Positions 1 to 10,254 of a DNA stretch of 64,000 bases are shown piece after piece; position 1 is the first letter of the stretch, and each line of letters begins with the position of its first letter. A program made the position numbers and the translations under genes. Source of the DNA: Gammaproteobacteria bacterium (GTDB lineage Bacteria; Pseudomonadota; Gammaproteobacteria; Thiohalomonadales; Thiohalomonadaceae); assembly GCA_026196275.1 (NCBI GenBank), contig JAPHTQ010000034.1, forward strand, positions 1 to 64,000. Direction: 5' to 3'. The notes under the pieces were generated by a model that worked only from the letters and a program-made list of their open reading frames with translations, was not told the origin of the DNA and did not search any database.

Positions 1-54
1 AAAGTTGAAAGTTGAAAGTTGAAAGTTGAAAGTTGAAAGTTGAAAGTTGAAAGA
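1..54. repeat. Tandem heptamer repeat (AAAGTTG)n
   Basis: About seven and a half uninterrupted copies of the 7-bp unit AAAGTTG fill the first 54 bases, and the array may extend past the window edge. The same heptamer type (AARGTTN) recurs upstream of proS at 2153-2169 and forms the arms of the element inside the uracil-DNA glycosylase gene at 8941-9121. It therefore appears to be one dispersed repeat family. Confidence 0.9.
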
Positions 55-359
55 TAACTACTCGCCCCCCACCAGAAAGAAACGATCTCACCGCAGACGC
101 CGCCATGGATGGCGGTGGTAGACAATGCAGGGAGCATATTGTCCAGGCGCAAAGACGCAAAGGGATATCTGGTCAAATGAGGATGGTGGCCACATTTGTG
201 TGGCCGCCAAGTTGTAGGCTACGTTGCGAAGCTACGTGGCAACATCGCGGTTTGGAGAGATGCCAGGTAGCCAGAGGGATATTGCGGGTATTGTTTTGTC
301 ATCGGCGTGCCATTGCTCTTCCGGGCGTTGGTGTGGCGGCAACCTGGCCTACACGCTTA
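55..359. other. Intergenic stretch downstream of proS
   Basis: No convincing gene is seen here. The stretch holds a short palindrome around 99-118 (GCCGCCAT / ATGGCGGT), a small stem around 119-143, one copy of the dispersed CGCAAAG repeat at about 146-163, and a short stem around 189-207. Reading frames crossing it are short and resemble nothing known. No clear U-tract terminator for proS is visible. Confidence 0.6.
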
Positions 360-2081
360 TTATTTAACCCTCTGCGCCAGAAATGCCATCAGGTCATTGA
401 GCGGGATATTCTGGTTGTCGCTATCGCGACGGCCTTTGTACTCGACACAGCCCTCCTTGAGACCGCGATCGCCGACCACTACGCGGTGCGGGATGCCGAG
501 CAGCTCCATGTCGGCGAACATCACCCCCGGGCGCTCGCCGCGATCATCGAACAGAACCTCGTAACCGGCCTCGCTCAGTTCACGATAGAGCTGCTCGGCC
601 GTCTCGCGCACAGTCTCGGATTTCTGCATGTTCATCGGTAGCAGGGCGAGTTGGAACGGGGCGATGGCGTCGGGCCAGATGATCCCCTTGTCGTCGTGGT
701 TCTGTTCGATGGCGGCGGCTACCACGCGGGAGACACCGATGCCGTAGCAGCCCATGGTCATGACCACCGATTTGCCGTTCTCGTCCAGTACCGTGGCCTT
801 CATCGCCTCGCTGTACTTGCTACCCAGCTGGAAGATATGCCCTACCTCGATACCACGCTTGATGGTGAGCTGGCCTTTGCCGTCCGGGCTGGGATCGCCC
901 TCGACCACGTTGCGCAGATCCGCTACCTGCGGCTCAGCCAAATCACGGTCCCAGTTCACTCCGATCAGGTGACGACCGTCCTCGTTGGCGCCACAGACGA
1001 AGTCGGCAAGATGGGCCGCATCGCGGTCGACAATCATCGGGATCCCGATATCGATCGGACCGATAGAGCCGGGGCCACAGCCGATGGCGGCACGGATCTC
1101 CTCGTCGCTGGCAAAGGTCAACGGTGAGCAGATCTGCGGCAGCACCTCGGCCTTGATCGCGTTCAGCTCGTGATCGCCTCGCAGTACCAAAGCGACGACC
1201 CCCTCGGGCTCACCCTCTGCGGTGGCGCCACGAACGATGAGGGTTTTCACTGTTTGTGCCGCAGCCACCCCAAGGAAGGCGGAGACCTCTTCGATGCTGT
1301 GCTGGTCAGGGGTTTTCACCACCGCCATTTGCGCATCCGGTGCAGGGCGTTCGCCCTGCGGTGGCAGCGCCTCGGCCTTCTCCACGTTGGCGGCATAGTC
1401 GCTGCCGCTGGAGAAGGCGATGGCGTCCTCGCCGGACTCGGCCAGTACATGAAACTCGTGTGAGCCACTGCCGCCGATGGCGCCGGTATCGGCCAGTACC
1501 GGACGGAAGTCGAGGCCGAGGCGGGTAAAGATCCGACTGTAGGTCTCATGCATCACCTGGTAGGTCTCTTTCAGTGAGGCCTCGTCGAGGTGGAAGGAGT
1601 AGGCGTCCTTCATCAGGAACTCGCGGGCGCGCATCACGCCGAAGCGCGGACGACGTTCGTCACGGAATTTGGTCTGGATCTGGTAGAAATTGGCGGGTAG
1701 TTGCTTGTAGCTGCGCAGTTCGTTGCGTACCAGATCGGTGATGATCTCCTCATGGGTCGGACCGAAGCAAAACTCCCTGTTGTGCCGATCGGTCATTCGC
1801 AACATCTCCTGACCCATGGCATCCCAGCGACCGGACTCCTGCCACAATTCGGCGGGCTGCACCGCCGGCATCAGGATCTCCTGGGCGCCGGCACGGTTCA
1901 TCTCCTCGCGTACGATCTGCTCCACCTTGCGCAATACCCGTAGTCCCATTGGCAGCCAGGTGTAGAGGCCGGAGGCGAGCTTGCGGATCAGGCCGGCCTT
2001 GAGCATCAGCTGGTGGCTGATGATCTCGGCGTCGGCGGGGGTTTCCTTGACGGTGGCAATCAGGTACTGGGAGGCGCGCAT
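360..2081 (-). CDS. proS: Proline--tRNA ligase
   Basis: Charges tRNA-Pro with proline in the cytoplasm. The 573-residue product matches the usual bacterial-type length of about 572. Class II synthetase motifs are visible: the motif 2 region [20 protein letters not shown] near residues 140-160 and the C-terminal HGxTxP-type anticodon-binding domain after about residue 470. The middle (about 225-385) is the YbaK-like editing domain, containing TVKTLIVRG, which clears mischarged alanyl-tRNA. The start was set at [20 protein letters not shown], where family alignment normally begins. The open frame extends 25 codons further upstream, but that part is not conserved-looking. The gene is flanked on both sides by heptamer repeats. 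Confidence 0.97.
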   Translation of the reverse strand: MRASQYLIATVKETPADAEIISHQLMLKAGLIRKLASGLYTWLPMGLRVLRKVEQIVREEMNRAGAQEILMPAVQPAELWQESGRWDAMGQEMLRMTDRHNREFCFGPTHEEIITDLVRNELRSYKQLPANFYQIQTKFRDERRPRFGVMRAREFLMKDAYSFHLDEASLKETYQVMHETYSRIFTRLGLDFRPVLADTGAIGGSGSHEFHVLAESGEDAIAFSSGSDYAANVEKAEALPPQGERPAPDAQMAVVKTPDQHSIEEVSAFLGVAAAQTVKTLIVRGATAEGEPEGVVALVLRGDHELNAIKAEVLPQICSPLTFASDEEIRAAIGCGPGSIGPIDIGIPMIVDRDAAHLADFVCGANEDGRHLIGVNWDRDLAEPQVADLRNVVEGDPSPDGKGQLTIKRGIEVGHIFQLGSKYSEAMKATVLDENGKSVVMTMGCYGIGVSRVVAAAIEQNHDDKGIIWPDAIAPFQLALLPMNMQKSETVRETAEQLYRELSEAGYEVLFDDRGERPGVMFADMELLGIPHRVVVGDRGLKEGCVEYKGRRDSDNQNIPLNDLMAFLAQRVK

Positions 2082-2152
2082 AACGGGTAAGGGTCCACTT
2101 CTGTCTTGATTCTTAGAGAAGGGGGCTATTGTAATCGCAGCGGGGCGGGGCG

Positions 2153-2169
2153 GCAAAGTTGAAAGTTCA
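2153..2169. repeat. Short copy of the AARGTTN heptamer repeat
   Basis: Two adjacent heptamers (AAAGTTG, AAAGTTC) lie between the proS start and the DUF4124 gene. They match the array at 1-54 on the other side of proS. Confidence 0.6.
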
Positions 2170-2190
2170 AGAGAGGGTCGGTCGACGGGC

Positions 2191-2637
2191 TCAGTTGCAG
2201 TACTTGTCGATCATCTTTTGTGCCTCTTCGATCTTTGCGGCGCGCATCTCGTCACTCAACACCACGGTGGTGCCGTCGGCCTGGCGCACCCTGCGGTACG
2301 TCTTGTAGACCTCCATGTTCTCGCGGGCGACCTTACAGTTTTGCTGGCGTACCCGTACCCGTTCTGCGTTCTGGCCGGCACCTTGCGGGATCGCCTCTTC
2401 CACCTGATCGGAGGGCTCAGCGGAGCGTGTGGTTCCCGTGTCGGCAGGGGGCGGCGCCTCATCCCGGATTTCCATCCTGTCGGCGTCATGTCCCTCAGGA
2501 CGGGTCTGGCTGTAGTGGACGTTTCCCTCTTCATCGGTCCATTTATAAAGGGTGGCGGCCTGGACCGTGCCGAGGGTAATCAGCCCGATGACTGCCAGGG
2601 CGGCCATGATCCTGATGAGTGATGTGTGCATAGCCAT
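2191..2637 (-). CDS. DUF4124 domain-containing secreted protein
   Basis: Small exported protein of unknown function, about 148 residues from the chosen start. The N-terminus is a signal peptide ([18 protein letters not shown] followed by VQAA). It is followed by the DUF4124 core [19 protein letters not shown], which is typical of small periplasmic proteins in gammaproteobacteria. A Pro/Glu-rich linker leads to a basic, probably helical C-terminus with two cysteines (QNC and YCN). The start is uncertain: ATG codons at 2637 and 2631 both give a good signal peptide and neither has a strong ribosome binding site. The gene points the same way as proS but is probably a separate unit. Confidence 0.85.
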   Translation of the reverse strand: MAMHTSLIRIMAALAVIGLITLGTVQAATLYKWTDEEGNVHYSQTRPEGHDADRMEIRDEAPPPADTGTTRSAEPSDQVEEAIPQGAGQNAERVRVRQQNCKVARENMEVYKTYRRVRQADGTTVVLSDEMRAAKIEEAQKMIDKYCN

Positions 2638-2874
2638 AGTTGTTCTGCCGCTTTGAAGTGTCATGCCCGTCGGGTTGTCCATATATCGATAATTATGACC
2701 TTTCCATGGCATAGTACAAGGCATACGGGGTCTGGTGAAACGCCTGTAGGCCCTGTTATCGCTTGACCTCGGGGCGGAATGCAAGTAGTTTTCTCATTTT
2801 TGCAGCTGAATTCACATCCGCCCGTTTTCACGGGTATTTTTTTCTTCTTTTCGAGCCGATGGGAGACCCGTTAG

Positions 2875-4569
2875 GTGGAATTGACCGGTGCCGAAATTAT
2901 TTCGCGCTTTTTGAAGGACGAAGGGGTAGAGCACCTCTTTGGCTATCCGGGAGGCGCCGTCCTGCATATTTACGACGCCCTTTATCAGCAGGACGCCGTC
3001 AAACATGTGTTGGTGCGCCATGAGCAGGCCGCCACCCATGCGGCGGATGCCTATGCCCGCTCAACCGGCAAGCCGGGTGTGGTGCTGGTGACCTCCGGCC
3101 CGGGTGCCACCAATGCGGTGACCGGTATCGCTACCGCCTATATGGACTCCATTCCCCTGGTGGTGATTACCGGTCAGGTCAACTCCACCCTGATTGGTAA
3201 CGATGCCTTCCAGGAGGTCGATTCGGTGGGGATCACCCGCCCCTGCGTCAAACACAACTTCCTGGTTAAGGATGTTAACGATCTGGCGCTGACCCTGAAG
3301 AAGGCCTTCTACATCGCCACTACAGGCCGCCCCGGCCCGGTGGTGGTGGACATCCCCAAGGATGTTACCGCCGAGCGTACCCGTTACGTCTATCCCAAAA
3401 AGGTCACCATGCGCTCCTACAACCCGGTGGTGAAGGGGCACAGTGGGCAGATCAAAAAGGCGGTGAATATGATGCTTTCGGCCAAGCGGCCGATCATCTA
3501 CAGCGGCGGTGGCGTGGTGCAGGGCGATGCGGCCAAGTCGCTCACCGATCTGGCGCATCAGTTCGGTTTCCCCGTGACCAACACCTCCATGGGACTGGGT
3601 GGTTTCCCGGCCAGCGACAATCAGTTTCTCGGTATGCTGGGGATGCATGGCACCTACGAAGCCAATATGAGCATCTCCCACTGCGACCTGCTCATCGCCA
3701 TCGGTGCCCGTTTCGATGATCGGGTAACCGGCAAGATCGAGAAGTTTGCCCCCGGCGCAAGGATTATCCACATCGACATCGATCCGGCCTCCATCTCCAA
3801 GAACGTCAAGGTGGATGTGCCTATCGTCGGTGATGTTAACGCGGTGCTCAAGGTGATGCTCGGGCAGCTCAAGGAGGCCGGCCGCTCTCCCGATGGCGAG
3901 GCGCTGGCCAAATGGTGGCAGCAGATCGAGCAGTGGCGCGCCAAAGAGTGCCTGAAATACGACAAGAGTTCGCCGCTGGTCAAGCCGCAGAACGTGATCG
4001 AGACCCTGCACAAGGTGACCAAGGGCAATGCCTTTGTCACCTCCGATGTGGGCCAGCACCAGATGTGGGCTGCCCAGTACTACGGTTTTGACAAACCGCG
4101 CCGCTGGATCAACTCCGGCGGTCTGGGCACCATGGGTTTTGGCCTGCCGGCGGCGATGGGGGTGCAGTTTGCCCATCCCAAGGCGCAGGTGGCCTGCATT
4201 ACCGGTGAGGGTTCCATCCAGATGAATATCCAGGAGCTCTCCACCTGTCTGCAGTATAATCTGCCGCTGAAGATCCTTTGTCTGAACAATGGCTATCTGG
4301 GGATGGTGCGTCAGTGGCAGGAGTTCTTCTATGAGGAGCGCTACTCCCACTCCTATATGGAATCGCTGCCCGATTTCGTTAAACTGGCCGAGGCCTACGG
4401 TCATGTCGGTATGCAGATAGAGAAACCGGAAGACGTGGAGGGGGCGATCAAGGAGGCCTTCAAGTTGAAGGACCGCCTGGTCTTTATGAACTTCCTGACC
4501 GATCCGAAGGAAAATGTCTATCCCATGGTACCCGCCGGCGCGGGGCTCGATGAGATGATCCTGATATGA
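2875..4569 (+). CDS. ilvB: Acetolactate synthase large (catalytic) subunit
   Basis: Thiamine-diphosphate enzyme that condenses two pyruvates, or pyruvate with 2-oxobutyrate, in the first common step of valine, leucine and isoleucine synthesis. The 564-residue protein has the N-terminal Pyr domain with the catalytic glutamate region ([20 protein letters not shown]), the central FAD-type domain, and the C-terminal ThDP/Mg motif beginning [12 protein letters not shown] and ending near [16 protein letters not shown] instead of GDGS is common in proteobacterial homologues. The start is GTG, supported by GGGAG at 2861-2865. It overlaps the regulatory-subunit gene by four bases and begins the ilv operon. 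Confidence 0.97.
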   Translation: MELTGAEIISRFLKDEGVEHLFGYPGGAVLHIYDALYQQDAVKHVLVRHEQAATHAADAYARSTGKPGVVLVTSGPGATNAVTGIATAYMDSIPLVVITGQVNSTLIGNDAFQEVDSVGITRPCVKHNFLVKDVNDLALTLKKAFYIATTGRPGPVVVDIPKDVTAERTRYVYPKKVTMRSYNPVVKGHSGQIKKAVNMMLSAKRPIIYSGGGVVQGDAAKSLTDLAHQFGFPVTNTSMGLGGFPASDNQFLGMLGMHGTYEANMSISHCDLLIAIGARFDDRVTGKIEKFAPGARIIHIDIDPASISKNVKVDVPIVGDVNAVLKVMLGQLKEAGRSPDGEALAKWWQQIEQWRAKECLKYDKSSPLVKPQNVIETLHKVTKGNAFVTSDVGQHQMWAAQYYGFDKPRRWINSGGLGTMGFGLPAAMGVQFAHPKAQVACITGEGSIQMNIQELSTCLQYNLPLKILCLNNGYLGMVRQWQEFFYEERYSHSYMESLPDFVKLAEAYGHVGMQIEKPEDVEGAIKEAFKLKDRLVFMNFLTDPKENVYPMVPAGAGLDEMILI

Positions 4570-5060
4570 GACACATTATCTCCATCCTGATGGAAAACGA
4601 AGCGGGCGCCCTCTCCCGCGTGGCCGGGCTGTTCTCCGCGCGCGGTTACAATATTGAGTCGCTGAGCGTGGCCCCTACCGAGGATGAGTCACTGTCGCGC
4701 CTGACCCTGGTGACTCGCGGCTCGGAGGAGATCATCGAGCAGATCACCAAGCAGCTGAACAAGCTGGTGGATGTGGTCAAACTGCTGGATCTGACCGAAG
4801 GGCCGCATATCGAACGGGAGATGATGCTAATTAAGGTCAAGGCCGGGACCGCCAGCCAGCGTGAAGAGATCAAACGGTTGGCTGATATCTTCCGTGGCAA
4901 TATCATCGATGTCACCGACACCACCTTCACCATCGAACTGACCGGTGATGTGCAAAAACTCGATGCCTTTATCGAGACGATCAAGCAAACCGATATCATC
5001 GAGACGGTTCGCTCCGGGGTGACCGGTATCTCCCGCGGGGCAAAGGCTCTTACCCTCTGA
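4566..5060 (+). CDS. ilvN: Acetolactate synthase small (regulatory) subunit
   Basis: Regulatory partner of the large subunit; it raises catalytic activity and confers valine feedback inhibition. At 164 residues it has the typical size of the long IlvH/IlvN type. The N-terminal ACT domain ([20 protein letters not shown], with [16 protein letters not shown] after it) occupies about residues 4-75, followed by the second ACT-like domain that contacts the catalytic subunit. ATG overlaps the ilvB stop codon (ATGA), so translation is probably coupled. Confidence 0.97.
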   Translation: MRHIISILMENEAGALSRVAGLFSARGYNIESLSVAPTEDESLSRLTLVTRGSEEIIEQITKQLNKLVDVVKLLDLTEGPHIEREMMLIKVKAGTASQREEIKRLADIFRGNIIDVTDTTFTIELTGDVQKLDAFIETIKQTDIIETVRSGVTGISRGAKALTL

Positions 5061-5078
5061 ATGTTTTGAACGATTTAA

Positions 5079-6128
<1,050 letters not shown>

Positions 6129-6149
6129 AAGGGTTCTTTATCTTTAGCG

Positions 6150-6185
6150 AAAAAGCCGGGTCGCAATAAGGGCCCGGTTTTTTTG
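6150..6185 (+). terminator. Rho-independent terminator after ilvC
   Basis: The stem pairs AAAAA-G-CCGGG with CCCGG followed by a run of seven T. It lies about 20 bases after the ilvC stop and would end the ilvBNC transcript before pssA. Confidence 0.85.
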
Positions 6186-6413
6186 TGTTTGGAAAACCAG
6201 TTACCACGAAAAGACGACGTGCCTTTCTGGGTTTTCTATTCAGGTGAGCTCGATCTCGGCTACCAGCGGCAGGTGGCCCAGATGCTGTCGGCTGAGGCGG
6301 TTGTTCACCCGCCTCAGTGAGCGAAGGCGTACCGATTGCAAGGCAATGGATGCAACAGAGCGGGCAAGGCATTATCATGTGAGGTCACAATCCGACTCCG
6401 ATAGCGTGCCAGT

Positions 6414-7205
6414 ATGAGCAAAGAGCAATCGACAACACCGAACAAGCGTCGCCGCGGTATCTATCTGTTGCCCAACCTGTTTACCACCGCCGCCCTGTTC
6501 GCCGGTTTTTACGCCATCGTTGCGGCAATGGGCGGACAGTTTGAGGCCGCTGCAGTGGCGATCTTCATCGCCATGGTCCTGGATGGGCTCGATGGGCGTG
6601 TGGCGCGCATGACCAATACCCAGAGTGAGTTCGGTGCCGAATACGACTCCCTGGCGGATATGATCTCCTTCGGGCTGGCTCCGGCGCTGGTGATGTATGA
6701 GTGGTCGCTGCACAGTATGGGCAAGCTCGGTTGGTTGGCTGCTTTTATCTACACCGCCGGGGCTGCACTACGGCTGGCCCGTTTCAACACCCAGATCGGC
6801 ATTGCCGACAAACGCTTCTTCCAGGGGCTGGCCAGTCCCGCTGCGGCAGCCGTGGTGGTGGGCATGGTGTGGGTGGGGCATGATTATGAGGTGGCCGGTT
6901 CACGCCTGGCCTGGTTGGCACTGTTGGTCACCGTTGCCACCGGTATTCTTATGGTGAGCAATGCCCGTTACTACAGTTTCAAGGATCTGGACCTGAAGGG
7001 CCGGGTGCCGTTCTTTTTCCTGCTGGTGGTGGTGCTGATCTTTGTCCTCATCTCTATCGACCCGCCCCAGGTGCTGTTTGCAGCGGCCCTGCTGTATGCC
7101 CTGTCAGGCCCGTTGCTGACAGTCTGGCTCCTGCTGCGCCGGCGACGCCAGATCAAGGCCGGCGACCATCCGGACAGCGACGAGGACACACAAGACGGCG
7201 GCTGA
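6414..7205 (+). CDS. pssA: CDP-diacylglycerol--serine O-phosphatidyltransferase
   Basis: Membrane enzyme that makes phosphatidylserine, the precursor of phosphatidylethanolamine. The protein has 263 residues with several hydrophobic segments. It carries the CDP-alcohol phosphatidyltransferase signature DGLDGRVARM, then FGAEYDSLADMISFGLAP, which supplies the catalytic and metal-binding aspartates near residues 56-85. The C-terminus is hydrophilic and acidic. It belongs to the multi-span type rather than the peripheral enterobacterial type. The order ilvC-pssA-leuA is common in gammaproteobacteria. Confidence 0.95.
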   Translation: MSKEQSTTPNKRRRGIYLLPNLFTTAALFAGFYAIVAAMGGQFEAAAVAIFIAMVLDGLDGRVARMTNTQSEFGAEYDSLADMISFGLAPALVMYEWSLHSMGKLGWLAAFIYTAGAALRLARFNTQIGIADKRFFQGLASPAAAAVVVGMVWVGHDYEVAGSRLAWLALLVTVATGILMVSNARYYSFKDLDLKGRVPFFFLLVVVLIFVLISIDPPQVLFAAALLYALSGPLLTVWLLLRRRRQIKAGDHPDSDEDTQDGG

Positions 7206-7314
7206 TACCCCAGATGACCTGACGAACCAAAACCCCATGTAGCCTCTGTGGCTTAATGCCTTTCGAGTTCCGGCCGCTTTTCGGTAAGATGGCGGGAGAC
7301 GACGGAGTAAAATC

Positions 7315-8865
7315 ATGAGCGACAAGCTGTACATTTTCGACACCACCTTGCGCGACGGCGAGCAGAGTCCCGGCGCCTCTATGACCCGCGAGGAGAAGAT
7401 CCGCATCGCCAGGAGCCTGGAGCGCATGGGCGTGGATATCATCGAGGCCGGTTTCCCCATCGCCTCCATCGGCGACTTCGAGTCGGTACAGGCGGTGGCC
7501 AATACGGTCAAGGAGTCCACTGTCTGCGGCCTGGCCCGTGCCCTGGACAAGGATATCGACCGTGCCGGCGAGGCGCTCAAGAATGCCAACTCGGCCCGTA
7601 TCCACACCTTTATCGCCACCTCGCCGATCCACATGGAGCGCAAGCTGCGCATGAACCCGGACCAGGTCGTCGAGCAGGCGGTGCATGCGGTCAAGCGCGC
7701 GCGCCAGTACACCGATGATGTCGAGTTCTCCGCCGAGGATGCGGGCCGTTCCGATATCGATTTTCTCTGCCGCATCTTCGAGGCGGTGATCGCCGCCGGT
7801 GCCACCACCCTGAACGTCCCCGACACGGTCGGCTACAATCTGCCGCAGCAGTTCGGCGAGACCATCCGCCAGCTGCGCGAGAAGATGCCCAATGCCGACA
7901 AGGCGATTTTCTCCGTCCACTGCCATAACGACCTCGGACTGGCGGTGGCCAACTCCCTCTCGGCGGTGCTGAGCGGCGCCCGCCAGATCGAGTGCACCAT
8001 CAACGGCCTGGGTGAGCGGGCCGGCAACGCCTCGCTGGAGGAGGTGGTGATGGCGGTGAAGACGCGCAAGGACTTCTTCGACTGTAACGTGGATCACATC
8101 GATACCACCCAGATCGTCCCCACCTCGCGGCTGGTCTCCGGCATTACCGGTTTTGCGGTGCAACCGAACAAGGCGATCGTCGGTGCCAACGCCTTCGCCC
8201 ACGAGTCGGGGATCCATCAGGATGGGGTGCTCAAGCACCGCGAGACCTACGAGATCATGCGTGCCGAGGATGTGGGCTGGAGCGCCAACCGCATGGTGCT
8301 GGGCAAGCACTCGGGGCGCAACGCCTTCAAGACCCGCCTGGCCGAACTGGGGATCGAATTTGAGTCGGAAGAGGTGCTCAATGATGCCTTCTCCCGTTTC
8401 AAGGAGCTGGCCGACAAGAAACACGAGATCTACGATGAAGACCTGCAGGCGCTGGTGACTGAGAGTGACCTGGAGAGCAGCGTCAACGAGCAGATCAAGC
8501 TGGTCTCGCTCAGGGTCTGCTCCGAAACCGGGGAGACCCCCGAGGCGTGTATCACCCTCAGCGTGAACGGCAAGGAGAAGAGGCTCTGTGCCCGTGGCGG
8601 GGGGCCGGTCGATGCCAGCCTCAAGGCGATCGAGAGCATGATCCAGAGCGGTACCGAGCTGCAGCTCTACTCGGTCAACAACATCACCTCCGGCACCGAC
8701 TCCCAGGGCGAGGTGACGGTGAGGCTGGAGAAGGCGGGACGCATCGTCAATGGCCAGGGTGCCGACACCGATATCGTGATCGCCTCGGCCCGGGCCTATA
8801 TTAACGCCCTGAACAAGATCCTCGCCCCCGCCGAACGTGCCCACCCCCAGGGCGGCGATGTCTGA
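7315..8865 (+). CDS. leuA: 2-isopropylmalate synthase
   Basis: Condenses acetyl-CoA with 2-oxoisovalerate in the first committed step of leucine synthesis. The 516-residue protein starts with the DRE-TIM motif [15 protein letters not shown]. Metal-binding histidines lie in the [16 protein letters not shown] segment near residue 200, and GxGERxGN appears as GLGERAGN. The allosteric leucine-binding domain occupies about the last 130 residues (after [10 protein letters not shown]). GGAG lies seven bases before the ATG. It overlaps the next gene by eight bases. Confidence 0.98.
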   Translation: MSDKLYIFDTTLRDGEQSPGASMTREEKIRIARSLERMGVDIIEAGFPIASIGDFESVQAVANTVKESTVCGLARALDKDIDRAGEALKNANSARIHTFIATSPIHMERKLRMNPDQVVEQAVHAVKRARQYTDDVEFSAEDAGRSDIDFLCRIFEAVIAAGATTLNVPDTVGYNLPQQFGETIRQLREKMPNADKAIFSVHCHNDLGLAVANSLSAVLSGARQIECTINGLGERAGNASLEEVVMAVKTRKDFFDCNVDHIDTTQIVPTSRLVSGITGFAVQPNKAIVGANAFAHESGIHQDGVLKHRETYEIMRAEDVGWSANRMVLGKHSGRNAFKTRLAELGIEFESEEVLNDAFSRFKELADKKHEIYDEDLQALVTESDLESSVNEQIKLVSLRVCSETGETPEACITLSVNGKEKRLCARGGGPVDASLKAIESMIQSGTELQLYSVNNITSGTDSQGEVTVRLEKAGRIVNGQGADTDIVIASARAYINALNKILAPAERAHPQGGDV

Positions 8866-9700
8866 TCCGCTGAACGCGCTGCAGCGCTACTATCTGGAGG
8901 CGATGGGCATCCAGGTGTGGGAGCGGTGCGTCCCGGATCAAGGTTCAAGGTTTAAGGTTGAAGGTTCAAAGACAGGGAAGGTGGTGCAGCGCCCTTCAGC
9001 GCTTGAACCTTCACCTTCCTCCCAGACCCCTGAACCCGCTATGGAAGGGGTGCCGGAAGGTGCCGGGAACGTGGGAGAGGGGCCTGACCTCCTTAAACCT
9101 TCAACCTTGAACCTTGAACCTGTCACTACTCTCGACTGGCAGCAGCTGCGAGAGCGGGTGGCAGAATGCCGAAGCTGCGAGGAGCTCGCCGCCTGCCGTA
9201 CCCAGACCGTATTCGGTGTCGGTAACCGCGACGCCGACTGGCTGATCATTGGCGAGGCGCCCGGTGCCGATGAGGACCGCCAGGGTGAACCCTTTGTCGG
9301 CCGTGCCGGACAACTGCTCAATGCCATGCTGCGCGGCATCGGCCTTGAGCGGGAACAGGTTTACATCGCCAATATCCTCAAGTGCCGTCCGCCGGAGAAC
9401 CGCGATCCCAAACCGGAGGAGGCGGCGGCCTGCAGCGCCTTTTTACAGCGGCAGATCGTGCTGGTCCAGCCGCGGGTGATCCTCGCCGTGGGGCGCATTG
9501 CCGCGCAGAATCTGCTGCACTGCGAGACCCCTATCGGCAAGTTGCGCGGCACCGTACACCGCCACGAGAGCGGCGTGCCGCTGGTGGTCACCTATCACCC
9601 CGCCTACCTGCTGCGCTCACCGCTGGAGAAACGCAAGGCGTGGGGCGACCTTTGTCTGGCGCGCAGAGTCATAAGGGAGGCGGCAGGGCAGACCTCATGA
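8858..9700 (+). CDS. Family 4-type uracil-DNA glycosylase with an in-frame repeat insertion
   Basis: Removes uracil from DNA in base excision repair. The core has [20 protein letters not shown] near residues 132-151 and the HPAYLLR motif near the C-terminus. Cysteines at about 104, 107, 176 and 192 fit the four ligands of the 4Fe-4S cluster of family 4 enzymes. The start ([18 protein letters not shown]) lies inside the end of leuA. Residues about 29-88 are not glycosylase sequence: they are the translation of a palindromic repeat element (8941-9121). Without it the protein would be about 220 residues, a normal length for this family. It overlaps rimI by ATGA. Confidence 0.92.
   Translation: MSDPLNALQRYYLEAMGIQVWERCVPDQGSRFKVEGSKTGKVVQRPSALEPSPSSQTPEPAMEGVPEGAGNVGEGPDLLKPSTLNLEPVTTLDWQQLRERVAECRSCEELAACRTQTVFGVGNRDADWLIIGEAPGADEDRQGEPFVGRAGQLLNAMLRGIGLEREQVYIANILKCRPPENRDPKPEEAAACSAFLQRQIVLVQPRVILAVGRIAAQNLLHCETPIGKLRGTVHRHESGVPLVVTYHPAYLLRSPLEKRKAWGDLCLARRVIREAAGQTS
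8941..9121. repeat. 181-bp inverted-repeat element translated in frame within the glycosylase gene
   Basis: The left arm (8941-8971) and the reverse complement of the right arm (9091-9121) match at 28 of 31 positions. Each arm is built of AAGGTTN heptamers, the same unit type as the array at 1-54. The interior holds smaller complementary pieces (CACCTTCC / GGAAGGTG). The reading frame stays open through the whole element, giving peptides such as SRFKVEGSK and STLNLEP at the two ends. Confidence 0.88.
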
Positions 9701-10164
9701 GTGTCGTGAAAAGTGAGTTGGAACCGGCATTTCGCCCCATGCTCGACAGCGATATCGCCTCGGTGATGGCGATCGAAGAGGAGGTCTACAGCCACGGCTG
9801 GACCGAGGGGATCTTTCACGACTGCTTGCGCGTCCACTACTCCTGCTGGGTGATGTTGCAGGATGAACAGATCATCGGCTACGGCGTCATCTCTGTCGCA
9901 GCGGGTGAGGCGCATATTCTCAATATCGCCGTTACACCGTCCATGCAGGGGAGGGGATATGGGCGCCAGTGTATGAATTTCTTGCTGGAGACCGCCCGGC
10001 ATCACGGCGCCGATACGGTCTTTCTGGAGGTCAGACCCTCAAATCATTCGGCCTTCAGGCTCTACGACTCACTGGGCTTCAATCAGGTCGGGGTGCGGTA
10101 TGATTACTACCCTGCCGGTGCTTCGGGACGGGAGGATGCCATTATCCTGGCACTGCCGTTGTGA
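9697..10164 (+). CDS. rimI: Ribosomal protein S18-alanine N-acetyltransferase
   Basis: GNAT-family acetyltransferase of 155 residues, near the 148 of E. coli RimI. The acetyl-CoA-binding motif appears as VTPSMQGRGYGRQCMNFLLE, followed by the typical VFLEVRPSNHSAFRLYDSLG segment and a late tyrosine-rich motif (VRYDYYPA) that matches RimI. ATG overlaps the glycosylase stop (ATGA). The substrate assignment rests on the characteristic LEVRxSNxxAxxLYxxxGF pattern; a related GNAT role cannot be ruled out. Confidence 0.9.
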   Translation: MSVVKSELEPAFRPMLDSDIASVMAIEEEVYSHGWTEGIFHDCLRVHYSCWVMLQDEQIIGYGVISVAAGEAHILNIAVTPSMQGRGYGRQCMNFLLETARHHGADTVFLEVRPSNHSAFRLYDSLGFNQVGVRYDYYPAGASGREDAIILALPL

Positions 10165-10205
10165 GGGTGAGGAGGGTGTTTTGCATCGCTGTCCACCTTC
10201 GGCAG

Positions 10206-10223
10206 GTCGGACTGAAGCCCGAC
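10206..10223. repeat. Dispersed short palindrome GTCGGRCTGAAGCCYGAC
   Basis: An 18-bp near-palindrome lies between rimI and the convergent GGDEF/EAL gene. A second copy with two differences lies at 62944-62961, upstream of purL. Confidence 0.6.
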
Positions 10224-10254
10224 AGCACTCATGGATACCTTTCAGAACGTCGCT

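Noticed and set aside
1..54. CRISPR array
   Set aside because: The unit is only seven bases with no spacers; no cas genes are in the window.
2763..2874. Possible leader peptide and attenuator before ilvB
   Set aside because: No run of Leu, Val and Ile codons followed by competing hairpins could be made out.
4189..4230. GEGS in place of GDGS in the acetolactate synthase cofactor motif
   Set aside because: This variant is usual in proteobacterial enzymes and does not indicate loss of function.
7153..8844. 563-codon open frame opposite leuA
   Set aside because: Antisense shadow of leuA, with His/Gly/Leu-rich translation typical of such frames.
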